NCBI RefSeq assembly: GCF_017351175.1
Contig: NZ_JAFMPN010000009.1
Location: forward strand, 39,519 to 103,518
DNA from: Desulfovibrio sp. Huiquan2017
GTDB lineage: Bacteria; Desulfobacterota; Desulfovibrionia; Desulfovibrionales; Desulfovibrionaceae
Direction of reading: 5' to 3'
DNA length: 64,000 nucleotides
The notes beneath the pieces were generated by a model. The model was not told where the DNA came from. It made no database searches and worked only from the letters and a program-made list of their open reading frames with translations. Both the position numbers and the translations under genes were made by a program. This document shows positions 34,916-44,858 of the stretch, one piece after another. Each line of letters opens with the position of its first letter. Position 1 is the stretch's first letter.

Positions 34916-35125
34916 CTTCATCATTCTCTGGAGGGAATCGGGTGGCGCAGCCATCCGACAGCGGCTCTCTCTTCCGCCGCCCCATCGTTCTCGAATTAGA
35001 TTTTCGAGAGTGGATCGGCTGTATTTTCTTCCGGGGGTTTTCACCGCAGCGTAGCCATCTATGTGAGGCTGAAAGCCCTTCGGAGAAAACCTACGGACGG
35101 TCTGCTATCGGACCGCCCAACAACC

Positions 35126-36106
<981 letters not shown>

Positions 36107-36200
36107 GCCGAGTCCTCCTGTGTGGTAAGCGATTATCTCTCTGAATGTAGCTTTATCGGGCAACAAACATACTGTGCCAATGATTTTCCGTCAACGGGGT

Positions 36201-36953
36201 TCACGAAATGATATCCTTCAGCAGATCCAACGTCTCTCGGTCCGTGAAGTCGAAATGCAGCGGGGTCAGGGTGATGTGCCCCTCGGTCAGCAGCGCGCGG
36301 TCGCGGTCCGGGCTGATGCGGCCCGGCGGAATGGCCCCGCTGAGCCAGTAATAGGGTCTGCCGCGCGGATCCTGCCGGGTATCGTAGATGTCGTCATAGG
36401 ACGCGCGGGTGTGCGGGCAGATGATCAATTCCTTCGCCTCCCCGATGGGGCAATTGGGGAAATTGAGATTGAGCACGCGCTTACGCGGCAGGTCGGCCCA
36501 GGGAATCCTGGGCAGCAATTCGGCGCAATAGCGGGCCTGGCCGCTCAAGTCCTCGGGGTTGAAATTGTCCATGGACACGGCCATGGACGGAATTTCCATC
36601 AGTGCCCCCTCCGTGGCGGCGGACACTGTCCCGGAATAAAGGATATCCACGCCCACGTTGGCCCCCGCGTTGATCCCGGACAGGACCAGATCGGGCTTTT
36701 CCTCCAGCAATGTGGACAAGCCGAGCTTGACGCAATCCACGGGGGTGCCGTAGACGCCCTGACCGACGAAACCGTTTTCACGGAACTGCTTGACCCGGAT
36801 GGGCAGGGCCAGGGTCACGGCGTGCCCCACGGCGGACTGTTCCGTAACCGGGGCGACCACATGGACCTCGTGTCCGGCCTCCCTAAGGGCGAAATACAGG
36901 GCGCGCAGACCGATGGCCTGAATGCCGTCATCATTGGCGAGCAAAATGTTCAT
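36201..36953 (-). CDS. surE: 5'/3'-nucleotidase SurE
   Basis: A 250-aa metal-dependent nucleoside monophosphatase active on stationary-phase nucleotides and polyphosphate ends. The N-terminal MNILLANDDGI contains the metal-binding NDDG. The SGINAGANVGVDILYSGTVSAA segment and the C-terminal dimer-swap region with the TDREALLTEGHITLTPL-type core are present. It is divergent from the YhaM-like gene with about 145 bases between. Confidence 0.95.
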   Translation of the reverse strand: MNILLANDDGIQAIGLRALYFALREAGHEVHVVAPVTEQSAVGHAVTLALPIRVKQFRENGFVGQGVYGTPVDCVKLGLSTLLEEKPDLVLSGINAGANVGVDILYSGTVSAATEGALMEIPSMAVSMDNFNPEDLSGQARYCAELLPRIPWADLPRKRVLNLNFPNCPIGEAKELIICPHTRASYDDIYDTRQDPRGRPYYWLSGAIPPGRISPDRDRALLTEGHITLTPLHFDFTDRETLDLLKDIIS

Positions 36954-37100
36954 CGCGTTTCCGCCTGCAAGCTAGGATTTGACAATACGTGTGAAATCAG
37001 GTTCATAACCCTGAGCGGGCCGCGCAACTTCCGCGCCGGTCCGTTTCCCGTGCGTATATGTATGATACGTGTATGGGCGGGGTACCTCAACATCAATCCA

Positions 37101-38141
37101 ATGGCAAGATCAGTGGGCAAAAAGTCGCAATATATCCAGTCTCTGTCAGCGGGCCAGACCGTGGACGATCTCTTCCTCCTGGCCGGGGCCAATCAGGCCC
37201 AGTCCAAAAACGGCCCCTACTGGAACCTCTCGTTCCAGGACGCCACCGGCGTCATCGACGGCAAAATATGGAGCCCGAAAAGCCTGGAATACCCCACCCT
37301 CGAACCGGGTTGTCTGGTCCGCGTTCGGGGATTCGTGGAAAGTTACCGCGACAAGAATCAGCTCAAGGTCGATCAGATGGACGTGCTCGACGCTTACGAT
37401 TCCGGCGTGAACCTGTCCGATTTCCTGCCCGCCTCCGCGACCCCGCCCGAGGAGTTGATGGAGGCCCTGGAGGACATGGTCACCGAGCATATGCGGCACA
37501 AGCCGTGGAAGACCCTCTGCCGCAAAGTCCTCGGCAACGAGGAGATCCGCGCCCGGCTGCTGACCGCGCCCGGCGCCAAGACCGTCCACCACGCCTACGT
37601 GGGCGGCTTGCTGGAGCACACCCTGGGCGTGGCCCGGGCGTGCATGGCCCTGTGCGACGTTTACCCCGACCTGGATCGCCAGACCCTGCTGGCGGGAGCC
37701 ATCTTCCACGACCTGGGCAAGGCGTGGGAGCTGTCCGGCGGCCTAACCAACGAATACACCGACGAGGGACGGCTGTTCGGCCACATCCAGATCGGCGTGG
37801 AGAAGCTGGAGCCGTTCCTGGCCCGTTCCCCGCGCCTCGAAGAAAGTCTGAAGCTGCACCTGAAACATTTGATAACCAGCCATCACGGCGAGCACGAATT
37901 CGGCTCTCCGGTGCGGCCCAAGACCCCGGAAGCGTTCGTCCTGCACTTCGCGGACAACATGGACGCCAAGCTGAACATCATTGACCAGGCCTACGCCGAC
38001 ATGGACAAGACCGGCGCGACCTGGTCCCCCTATATGCGCTTCCTGGAACGCAACGTATTCCGGCCCGAGCCCACCCCCGACAACGCCAAAAGGCAGAACG
38101 CGAAAGCGGAGAACCAATGTTTATTACCTTTGAAGGCATAG
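37101..38141 (+). CDS. YhaM-like OB-fold/HD-domain 3'-5' exoribonuclease
   Basis: A 346-aa protein. An N-terminal OB fold (about 20-105) binds nucleic acid, and a C-terminal HD phosphohydrolase domain (about 150-310) has [25 protein letters not shown] and a later [12 protein letters not shown]. This arrangement matches YhaM-family 3'-5' exoribonucleases. The ATG at 37101 lacks a good Shine-Dalgarno; TTGACA at 36979-36984 may be a -35 element. Its end overlaps tmk by 25 bases, so the two are co-translated. Confidence 0.87.
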   Translation: MARSVGKKSQYIQSLSAGQTVDDLFLLAGANQAQSKNGPYWNLSFQDATGVIDGKIWSPKSLEYPTLEPGCLVRVRGFVESYRDKNQLKVDQMDVLDAYDSGVNLSDFLPASATPPEELMEALEDMVTEHMRHKPWKTLCRKVLGNEEIRARLLTAPGAKTVHHAYVGGLLEHTLGVARACMALCDVYPDLDRQTLLAGAIFHDLGKAWELSGGLTNEYTDEGRLFGHIQIGVEKLEPFLARSPRLEESLKLHLKHLITSHHGEHEFGSPVRPKTPEAFVLHFADNMDAKLNIIDQAYADMDKTGATWSPYMRFLERNVFRPEPTPDNAKRQNAKAENQCLLPLKA

Positions 38142-38758
38142 AGGGGACCGGCAAGTCCACACAGATCGCCCGTGTCCGCGAATATTTCGAGGCGCAGGGC
38201 CGGGAGGTCGTCCAGACCATGGAACCGGGCGGCAGCCGCATCGGCGTGGAGCTGCGCAAGATGCTTCTGCACGTGGACAACCGCGAGATCACGCCCACCA
38301 CCGAACTTTTCCTCTACTTGGCCGACCGCGCCCAGCACGTGGGGCAGATCATCCGGCCCGCGCTCGAAGCGGGCAAGGTGGTCCTGTGCGACCGGTTCGC
38401 AGATTCGACCATCGTCTACCAGGGCTACGGGCGCGGCCTGGACACGTCCATGCTCAGGGAACTCAACGGCGTGGCCGTGAACGGCCTGTGGCCGGACCTG
38501 ACCATCGTTCTGGACATCGACCCGGAGATAGGCTTGAAACGGGCCACCCTGCGCAACATCGAAGACGGCAAGGCCAAGGAGGAGGGACGATTCGAGGCCG
38601 AGCACCTCTCCTTTCACCAGCGTATCCGCGAAGGCTACCTGACCTGGGCCGCCTTCAACCGCAAACGCATTCGCGTGATCGAGGCAGCCGGCACCCCGGA
38701 AGAGGTCTTCGCCCGGGTCAAGGCCGCCATCGAGAATTTGGGAAACGATGCGGCCTGA
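38117..38758 (+). CDS. tmk: Thymidylate kinase
   Basis: A 213-aa enzyme converting dTMP to dTDP. The P-loop [11 protein letters not shown] is at about residues 5-15, [13 protein letters not shown] in the middle, and a lid region follows. The usual TREPGGT motif reads TMEPGGS, so the conserved Arg is Met; this is unusual but may be tolerated. The ATG has GGAG upstream, inside the end of the exoribonuclease gene. An ABC permease gene follows after about 110 bases. Confidence 0.94.
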   Translation: MFITFEGIEGTGKSTQIARVREYFEAQGREVVQTMEPGGSRIGVELRKMLLHVDNREITPTTELFLYLADRAQHVGQIIRPALEAGKVVLCDRFADSTIVYQGYGRGLDTSMLRELNGVAVNGLWPDLTIVLDIDPEIGLKRATLRNIEDGKAKEEGRFEAEHLSFHQRIREGYLTWAAFNRKRIRVIEAAGTPEEVFARVKAAIENLGNDAA

Positions 38759-38868
38759 TCCGCAGGCTCTCTTTTTACACGATCGTGCCTGGAAAACTCC
38801 GGGTATTGTGCTATGGTGCAACCAGAATGGCGGCTGTTCCTTTTCGCCAACCAAACACCCGAGACCGC

Positions 38869-39684
38869 ATGTCGGCTGAACTTTTGCATAAAAAGTCAAT
38901 ATTTCTGCACCGTTCCACCCTGGTGGACACGACCAAAACCCTGCTCCTCCTGGCCGCGATCATCTGGCTGCTGATTCTGGGCTCACAACGGTTGGGCTAC
39001 AACTGGCAGTGGTACCGCATCCCGCAATATCTCTGGACCGTCACCGACCGGGGTTTTACCTGGGGGCCTCTCATGGAGGGCCTCGGGGTAACCTTCCGCA
39101 TCACGGGCATCAGCCTGGTGTTCATGATGGGCATCGGCCTGACCACCGCGTTGATGCGCATGTCCACGTCCTGGGCCGCCCAGGGCGTGGCCCGCGGGTA
39201 CATGGAGTTGATCCGCAACACCCCCCTGCTGATCCAGATATTCTTCATGTATTTCGTCATCGCGCCCATCCTGGACATCTCGGCTTTCCGCTCGGCGGTC
39301 ATCGCCCTCAGCCTGTTCGAGGGGGCCTACGCCTCGGAGATATTCCGGGCGGGAATCACCTCCATCGACAAGGGCCAATGGGAGGCAGCCAAGAGCCTCG
39401 GCATGGGGCCTTACGCCATGTACCGCTATATCATCCTGCCCCAGGCCGTGCGGCGGGTACTCCCGCCCCTGACCAGCCAGGCCGTGTCCCTGGTCAAGGA
39501 TTCGGCCCTGGTCTCGACCATCGCCATCCTGGACCTGACCCAACGCGGCCGCATGATTGACGCAGAAACATTTTTGACGTTTGAAATATGGTTCACCGTC
39601 GCCGCCATTTACCTGGCGGTCACCCTGGCCCTGTCCGGGGTGGTCCGATTGCTGGAACGACGCTTCAACGGCCTTCGGGTCTAA
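38869..39684 (+). CDS. Polar amino-acid ABC transporter permease (GlnP/HisM type), first copy
   Basis: A 271-aa inner-membrane permease of the His/Glu/Gln family. An N-terminal helix, an extended loop (about 45-75) and a BPD transport core of about five helices are seen. RNTPLLIQIFFMYF and the EAA loop WEAAKSLGMGPYAMYRYIILPQA are typical. The start is uncertain (38869 or 38827), with no strong Shine-Dalgarno. It is grouped with a binding lipoprotein and a second permease, but no ATPase gene is adjacent. Confidence 0.88.
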   Translation: MSAELLHKKSIFLHRSTLVDTTKTLLLLAAIIWLLILGSQRLGYNWQWYRIPQYLWTVTDRGFTWGPLMEGLGVTFRITGISLVFMMGIGLTTALMRMSTSWAAQGVARGYMELIRNTPLLIQIFFMYFVIAPILDISAFRSAVIALSLFEGAYASEIFRAGITSIDKGQWEAAKSLGMGPYAMYRYIILPQAVRRVLPPLTSQAVSLVKDSALVSTIAILDLTQRGRMIDAETFLTFEIWFTVAAIYLAVTLALSGVVRLLERRFNGLRV

Positions 39685-39701
39685 CCGCAAAGGAGCTCAT
39701 C

Positions 39702-39797
39702 ATGACCATTTGGAGAGCTACGAAGATCGGCGGCGTGATCATGATCGCCATCCTCGGCGTGTCCCACGTCACCTTTGCCCAGGAATCCTGCAAGTAA
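39702..39797 (+). CDS. 31-aa signal-peptide-like microprotein
   Basis: A short ORF with a textbook ribosome binding site (AAAGGAG, six bases before ATG). Residues 1-8 are polar/basic, 9-25 hydrophobic (GGVIMIAILGVSHVTF) and it ends AQESCK. It looks like a signal peptide with almost no mature part, or a tiny single-pass peptide. It sits 17 bases after the first permease and 40 before the binding-protein gene, in the same direction. It could be a leader peptide tuning expression, a membrane microprotein, or the remnant of a duplicated binding-protein gene. Confidence 0.55.
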   Translation: MTIWRATKIGGVIMIAILGVSHVTFAQESCK

Positions 39798-39837
39798 CCT
39801 TTGACACGGCGCAATGACGCCGACCAAGGAGAAGCTC

Positions 39838-40692
39838 ATGAAAACCCTTCGTCACCTGGCCATCGCAACACTTTTCATTCTGCTCGCAGCCGGCTTCGGG
39901 TGCAGCCAACAACCCCCTGAACAAAAAACCGAGAAAAATGGACCGGCCGTTGCCGCCGAAAGCGGCAGCCAGCTTGACGCCATTCTCAAACGCGGCACCA
40001 TCCGGGTCGGTTTCGACACTTTCAAGCCCTGGGCCATGAAGGACAAGAACGGCGAATACATCGGCTTCGAGATCGAAGTGGCCCGCCGACTGGCCAAGGA
40101 CATGGGCGTCAAGGTCGAATTCGTGCCCACCAAGTGGTCCGGCATCATTCCGGCCCTGCTGACCGGCAAGTTCGACATCATCGTCGGCGGCATGTCCGTC
40201 ACGCCCCAGCGCAACCTGAAGGTCAACTTCTCCCTGCCCTACGAATATTCGGGCATGTCCATCGTGGCCAGCAAGAAACTCGCCGCGGGCCGAAGCAGCA
40301 TCAATGACTTCAACAATCCGGCCACGACTATCGCCGTGCGCCTGGGCACCACCGCTGCCGAGGCGGCCAAAAACTTCCTGCCCAAGGCCAAGATCCTGTT
40401 CTTTGACGAAGAATCCCAAACCATCCAGGAACTGCTCAACGAGCGCGTGCACGCCGTGGTCGCCTCCAACCCGCTGCCCCTGAGCCTGTCCAAGGAGTAT
40501 GCGGACCAGCTCTTCCTGCCGCTCAAGGACGACTTCACCAGGGAGCCCATCGCCTTTGCCGTGAAAAAAGGCGACCTCGACTTCCTCAACTGGCTGAACA
40601 ACTGGGTCCGCGTGACCATGAGCAAGGGCTGGCTGCAAAACCGCTACGAATACTGGTTCTTCACCAACGACTGGGAAAACCAGATCCAGTAG
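39838..40692 (+). CDS. Polar amino-acid ABC transporter substrate-binding lipoprotein
   Basis: A 284-aa SBP_bac_3 family protein. Lipobox AAGFGC (Cys near residue 21) indicates lipid anchoring. The binding domain (about 45-275) has GTIRVGFDTFKPWAMKD, GEYIGFEIEVARRLAKDMG and GKFDIIVGGMSVTPQR, features of His/Glu/Gln-type binders. The start at 39838 follows AAGGAG; an upstream ATG at 39814 is less likely. It lies between two permease genes; the ligand is not predictable beyond a polar amino acid. Confidence 0.92.
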   Translation: MKTLRHLAIATLFILLAAGFGCSQQPPEQKTEKNGPAVAAESGSQLDAILKRGTIRVGFDTFKPWAMKDKNGEYIGFEIEVARRLAKDMGVKVEFVPTKWSGIIPALLTGKFDIIVGGMSVTPQRNLKVNFSLPYEYSGMSIVASKKLAAGRSSINDFNNPATTIAVRLGTTAAEAAKNFLPKAKILFFDEESQTIQELLNERVHAVVASNPLPLSLSKEYADQLFLPLKDDFTREPIAFAVKKGDLDFLNWLNNWVRVTMSKGWLQNRYEYWFFTNDWENQIQ

Positions 40693-40705
40693 CCGGGCCC
40701 GTTCA

Positions 40706-41593
40706 TTGCCTATCCGAAAAACCGAAAAACATCTGAAGATCACCCTGCTGGACGCCGCCATCCTGGCGGCTCTGGCGGGGTTCTTCGGGTACGTCCTGTT
40801 CAAGGCGGCCACCGGCCTCAACTACCACTGGAAGTGGGAGATCATCCCACAGTTCCTGGTGCGCTTCGACGAACGCACCGGATCGTGGGCGCCGGGGCTG
40901 CTGACCCAGGGGCTGTTCACCACTATCCGCCTGTCCGTGTGGTCCGGCCTCCTGGCCATGGTCCTCGGCGTGTTCATGGGATTGTTCAGGGTCAGCCCGA
41001 GCCTGTTCAAACGACAGGTGGGCGCGGTCTATGTGGGGCTCATCCGCAACACCCCGCCGCTGGTGCTCATCTTCGTATTCTACTTTTTCGTCGGCGACCA
41101 GATCATGACCCTCCTCGGCGTGGACCGGCTCATCTACGCCCTGTCCGACGGCGCGCGCGAGGTCCTGGGCTGGTTCTTCGGGCCCATGAACCGATTCCCC
41201 CGGTTCCTGTCCGCGCTGATCACCCTGGCCCTGTTCGAGGCGGCCTACATCGCGGAAATAGTCCGCGCCGGCATCGAATCGGTGGAGCCCGGCCAGTGGG
41301 AGGCCGCTGCCGGGACGGGCCTGACCCGGGTCCAGTCCCTGCTCTACGTCATCCTTCCCCAGGCCCTCCAGCGGATGTTGCCAGCCTTGGCCGGACAGTT
41401 TATATCCATAATCAAGGACTCGGCCATCGTTTCGGTCATCTCCATCGAAGAGTTGACCTTTCAGGCCCAACAGCTCATGACCACCACATACCGGAGTTTC
41501 GAAATCTGGACCCTGGTGCTGGCCATGTATTTCGTACTTACGTTTCTGTGTTCCCTGCTGGTCCGCAAATGGGAACTCAGGCTGAACAGATAA
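40706..41593 (+). CDS. Polar amino-acid ABC transporter permease, second copy
   Basis: A 295-aa permease paralogous to the first, starting with TTG at 40706. RNTPPLVLIFVFYFF and WEAAAGTGLTRVQSLLYVILPQA mark the transport core. An insertion of about 35 residues (LLGVDRLIYALSDGAREVLG) follows the RNTP helix and is absent in the first copy. With its partner it can form a heterodimeric channel. An ATP-binding subunit must come from elsewhere in the genome. Confidence 0.9.
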   Translation: MPIRKTEKHLKITLLDAAILAALAGFFGYVLFKAATGLNYHWKWEIIPQFLVRFDERTGSWAPGLLTQGLFTTIRLSVWSGLLAMVLGVFMGLFRVSPSLFKRQVGAVYVGLIRNTPPLVLIFVFYFFVGDQIMTLLGVDRLIYALSDGAREVLGWFFGPMNRFPRFLSALITLALFEAAYIAEIVRAGIESVEPGQWEAAAGTGLTRVQSLLYVILPQALQRMLPALAGQFISIIKDSAIVSVISIEELTFQAQQLMTTTYRSFEIWTLVLAMYFVLTFLCSLLVRKWELRLNR

Positions 41594-41691
41594 TGCGGAC
41601 ATGTTCAACTGGTTGAAAAATTTTTGAAAACACAAGACGGAATGCCCGTACCCACGCACCCGCCAAACCGTTCGACATGGAGGCGTTTCAC

Positions 41692-41943
41692 ATGAACGAC
41701 ATCAAAGTCTATGCCCTCTCCACCTGCATCCACTGCAGAAATGCCAAAAAATATCTCGATGAATGCGGCGTGAAATACGAATGCGTCCACGTGGATGAAC
41801 TGACCGGCGACGAACGCAAACAAGCCGTCAAGGCGGTCAAGGAAGTCAACCCGGCCGTCTCCTTCCCGACCATTGTCATCAAGGACAAGGTCATCGTTGG
41901 TTTCCACAAGGATCAGATCGACAAAGCCCTCAAGGAGGACTAG
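41692..41943 (+). CDS. Glutaredoxin/NrdH-like thiol protein
   Basis: An 83-aa single-domain thioredoxin fold with active-site C12-I-H-C15 and the cis-Pro segment SFPTIVIKD. GGAGG precedes the ATG at 41692. It is 3 bases from the FTR catalytic gene, so it is a probable physiological substrate of that reductase, replacing thioredoxin. Possible roles are disulfide reduction or ribonucleotide reductase support in an anaerobe. Confidence 0.9.
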   Translation: MNDIKVYALSTCIHCRNAKKYLDECGVKYECVHVDELTGDERKQAVKAVKEVNPAVSFPTIVIKDKVIVGFHKDQIDKALKED

Positions 41944-41946
41944 CTC

Positions 41947-42279
41947 ATGGACGCCAAGCAACTCTATGCCTCGCTGAAAAAGATCCAGGAGCCCAAAGGC
42001 TACCATTTCAATACAGACATGGACATGACCATGCCCTTGCTGGAAAGCCTGCTGACCAACAAGGAGCGCTTCGGCTACATGGCCTGTCCGTGCAGGCTGG
42101 CCAACGGCGAATACGAAGAGGACAAGGACATCATCTGTCCCTGCGTGTACCGCGAAGAGGACGTCAGGGAATACGGCGCCTGCTACTGCGCCCTCTACGT
42201 CAGCAAGGAATACAACGACGGCTCCATCGAGAAAAAAGTGGTTCCCGAACGCCGCCCGCCGGAAAAGATTCTCTTCTAG
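41947..42279 (+). CDS. Ferredoxin-thioredoxin reductase, catalytic subunit
   Basis: A 110-aa protein with three cysteine pairs: CPC at 47/49, CPC at 64/66 and CYC at 79/81. The family binds a [4Fe-4S] cluster next to a redox disulfide and reduces thioredoxin-like partners with ferredoxin electrons. Plant FTR has CPC-x16-CPC-x8-CHC; here spacing is x14 and x12, with Tyr in place of His, as in prokaryotic variants. No variable subunit is adjacent. It is paired with a glutaredoxin. Confidence 0.9.
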   Translation: MDAKQLYASLKKIQEPKGYHFNTDMDMTMPLLESLLTNKERFGYMACPCRLANGEYEEDKDIICPCVYREEDVREYGACYCALYVSKEYNDGSIEKKVVPERRPPEKILF

Positions 42280-42300
42280 GCCCGCAGCCCGGAGGAAAAG

Positions 42301-42325
42301 AAAGGCCCGCTTGAAGCGGGCCTTT
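42301..42325. terminator. Bidirectional terminator between the FTR and M48 genes
   Basis: AAAGGCCCGC-TTGAA-GCGGGCCTTT forms a 10-bp perfect stem between convergent genes, with short T/A runs on each side. Confidence 0.82.
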
Positions 42326-42329
42326 GTCA

Positions 42330-43406
42330 TTATTTCGAGGCGGTTTTCAACTCCTCCATATTGGGAAGCAGCGCCTTGCCTTCTCGTTCCTTTTCCTTTA
42401 CTTCCCGGCAGCATTTCTCCAGAAAGACATACCGGTAGGCCGACGTCGGATGTGTGGAGGCATGGCCGATCGCGTAGGGGTTGTCGGCCCCCATACGACG
42501 CCAGAAATTCGGAGCTCCCGTGGAATCGTATCCGGCCCGTTCCATGAAATACACGCCCATGTAGTCCGCTTCCTGCTCAAACTCCTGGCTGTACATCATC
42601 CCGGCGGCATTGGCGAAACTATTGGTGTACACCCCCGTGACTCCGGCAAGCAGGCCGTCCAGCACCGCACCGAAGATGCGGTTGCCCGTTTGCTTGGAGA
42701 TATGCCCCATCACGTTGTGGCCCATTTCGTGCCCCAACACCAGAGCCAGTTCATCGTCGCTCTGGATATAATTCATCATGCCTCTGGTCACGACCACGGA
42801 ATCCCCGTCGGCATAGGCATTGACCACGGTGTCGTCGGACATGCTGACGGCGTAGTCGCACCGCTTGGCGGGGGTGGCGGAAAGCGCCGTTGGGACGCCG
42901 TTCCGTTCGACCCAAAAGGCCAGGGGAGCGCCCGTCTCCAGTCCTTCCTGAAGCTGATCATTGAATTTTTCGTAGGCCTTGTCCCCCGTCGCCACCTTTT
43001 GCCCGTTGAGCATCAGGATGACGTCTCCGGCCTGGAATCCGGCCTCGGCGGCCGGAGTACGGGCGAAGACCCGAGTCACTTTGATATGTTCATCCAGGCC
43101 CAGGGTATCCTTGTAGGCCTGCCGCCACTCCTTGGGCACGTTGTCTATGGAATTGGTGTCCATGCCCAGATAGTAGGTCACCCGGTCTCCACACAAGGCG
43201 GCCCCGTGCTCAAGCACCGGTAGGGAAACCGCGCTGAGCCGCCAGAATTTCTGCATGCGGGCCTCGACGTGCATTCGCTTTTGAATGGCCGCCTCTTGGG
43301 CGGCCAGCGCGGGATCGACGTCAGGCCGCGCCGTTACCGGAGCACAACCGACGAACAGGAAGGGGAAAAGAGACAGGAACAGGACAACAAGAGGAAAGCG
43401 GCGCAT
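42330..43406 (-). CDS. M48-family metalloprotease lipoprotein with PDZ-like domain
   Basis: A 358-aa protein. A signal peptide with lipobox LFVGC (near residue 21) precedes a helical segment, a PDZ-like region (about 120-185, with AGFQAGDVILMLNGQKV) and a C-terminal peptidase domain. The zinc motif LGHEMGHNVMGH (HExxH, near residue 242) and a later EQEADYMGV supply the metal ligands. It is likely an envelope quality-control protease related to BepA/LoiP. The start at 43406 directly abuts a long hairpin. A TTG at 43460 would translate through that hairpin and is less likely. Confidence 0.9.
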   Translation of the reverse strand: MRRFPLVVLFLSLFPFLFVGCAPVTARPDVDPALAAQEAAIQKRMHVEARMQKFWRLSAVSLPVLEHGAALCGDRVTYYLGMDTNSIDNVPKEWRQAYKDTLGLDEHIKVTRVFARTPAAEAGFQAGDVILMLNGQKVATGDKAYEKFNDQLQEGLETGAPLAFWVERNGVPTALSATPAKRCDYAVSMSDDTVVNAYADGDSVVVTRGMMNYIQSDDELALVLGHEMGHNVMGHISKQTGNRIFGAVLDGLLAGVTGVYTNSFANAAGMMYSQEFEQEADYMGVYFMERAGYDSTGAPNFWRRMGADNPYAIGHASTHPTSAYRYVFLEKCCREVKEKEREGKALLPNMEELKTASK

Positions 43407-43407
43407 G

Positions 43408-43453
43408 ATTGTGTACCTTGGTGCGGTGTTGATGACGCACCAAGGTACATAAT
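43408..43453. promoter_or_regulatory. 18-bp inverted repeat abutting the M48 protease start codon
   Basis: Arms at 43408-43425 and 43436-43453 match at 17 of 18 positions around a 10-base loop. In the mRNA the downstream arm contains the only Shine-Dalgarno-like AAGG and ends one base from AUG, so folding would hide the ribosome binding site. It could equally be a protein operator. Confidence 0.7.
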
Positions 43454-43504
43454 CACCCAATCTGTATCAAGCGGCAAAACCGCTCTTCACAGGGTTCGCC
43501 CCCG

Positions 43505-44809
43505 CTAGCGTTGCGACAGCGTCAGGGCCCGGTCCAGATCGTCGATGATGTCGTCCGCGTCCTCCAGGCCCACGGAAATCCGCACCAGATCCAGGGGCAC
43601 GCCCGCGGCGGCCTGCTCCTCGGGAGTGGACTGGCCGTGGGTGGTGGACGCAGGATGGATGACCAGGGTCTTGGCGTCGAGGATATTGGCCAGGTGGGAG
43701 CAGATTTCCACGGATTCGATGAACTTGCGGCCTGCCTCCAGCCCGCCCTTGACCCCGAACCCAAAGACCGCGCCGGGGCCCAGCGGGAAGGTGTTCTTGG
43801 CCCGATCAAAGTCGGGATGGCTTGGCAGGCCCGCGTAATTGACCCACTCCACCGCATAATGCCCTTCCAGAAACTCGGCCACCTTGCGGGCGTTCTCGCA
43901 GTGCCTGCGGGCGCGCAGGGGCAGGGTCTCCAACCCTTGAAGGATCAGAAAGCTATTCTGCGGCGCGATGGTCGCGCCCGTGTCGCGCATGAGCCCTATA
44001 CGCACCTTGGTGGTGAACACGGGGCACGGCTCGCCCGACGGCCCGCCCAGAGCCTCCCACAAATTCATGTCGTGGTAGGTCGAGTCCGGCGAGGTCAACT
44101 CGGGATACCGGCCCCCGGCCGCCCAATCGAAATCGCCTTTCTCCACAATGGCTCCGCCCATGGCCGTGCCATGACCGCCCACGATCTTGGTCAGGGAATA
44201 GACCGCGATGTCGCAGCCGAAATCGAAAGGGTTGAAAATGGGCGGCGGAGCCACTGTGGCGTCCAAAATGAACAGCAGCCCGTGGCCATGCGCGACTTTG
44301 GCGATGCCGAGCAGATCGTCCACATTGCAGCGCGGATTGCCGATGGCCTCGGAATAGACCAGCCGGGTATTCTCGTCGATGGCCGCTTCGAAGTTGGCGG
44401 GATCGCTGGAATCCACGAAACGCGCTTCGATGCCGAACCGCTTCAGTGTATGCTCGAACAGGGTTTGGGTCCCGCCGTACAGGTTGGAGCCGGTGACGAT
44501 ATTCTGCCCGGCGGACACAATGGTCGTGACCGCATAGAAGATGGCGGCCATGCCGCTGGCCGTGGCGATGGCACCGGCGCCGCCGTGCAGGGCGGCCAGC
44601 CGCTTCTCCAGCACGTCCGTGGTCGGGTTGTTCAATCGGGTGTAGATATAGCCCGGCTCCCGCAGGGAAAACAGATCGGCCGCATGGTTGGTGTCGCGGA
44701 ACAGGTACGCGGTGGTCTGATATATGGGCACGGCGCGAGCGCCGGTAGCATCCGGGGTGTGGCCCGCGTGCAGGGCCAGGGTCTGGGGTCCGTAGTGTTT
44801 TTCGTTCAT
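43505..44809 (-). CDS. metY: O-acetylhomoserine sulfhydrylase (PLP-dependent)
   Basis: A 434-aa Cys/Met-metabolism PLP enzyme that makes homocysteine from O-acetylhomoserine and sulfide. LHAGHTPD...VPIYQTTAY opens the protein, and the PLP-lysine lies in VYSLTKIVGGHGTAMGG (about residue 205). LVIHPASTTHGQ near the end is typical of the MetY branch, as is the length, longer than MetB/MetC. GGAG precedes the ATG. Free sulfide is plentiful in a sulfate reducer, which suits direct sulfhydrylation. The leader upstream is structured. Confidence 0.92.
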   Translation of the reverse strand: MNEKHYGPQTLALHAGHTPDATGARAVPIYQTTAYLFRDTNHAADLFSLREPGYIYTRLNNPTTDVLEKRLAALHGGAGAIATASGMAAIFYAVTTIVSAGQNIVTGSNLYGGTQTLFEHTLKRFGIEARFVDSSDPANFEAAIDENTRLVYSEAIGNPRCNVDDLLGIAKVAHGHGLLFILDATVAPPPIFNPFDFGCDIAVYSLTKIVGGHGTAMGGAIVEKGDFDWAAGGRYPELTSPDSTYHDMNLWEALGGPSGEPCPVFTTKVRIGLMRDTGATIAPQNSFLILQGLETLPLRARRHCENARKVAEFLEGHYAVEWVNYAGLPSHPDFDRAKNTFPLGPGAVFGFGVKGGLEAGRKFIESVEICSHLANILDAKTLVIHPASTTHGQSTPEEQAAAGVPLDLVRISVGLEDADDIIDDLDRALTLSQR

Positions 44810-44858
44810 GATTTTTTCTCCTTGGTCCGGGCGAAAAACGCGCCCGCTCGACAATCAA

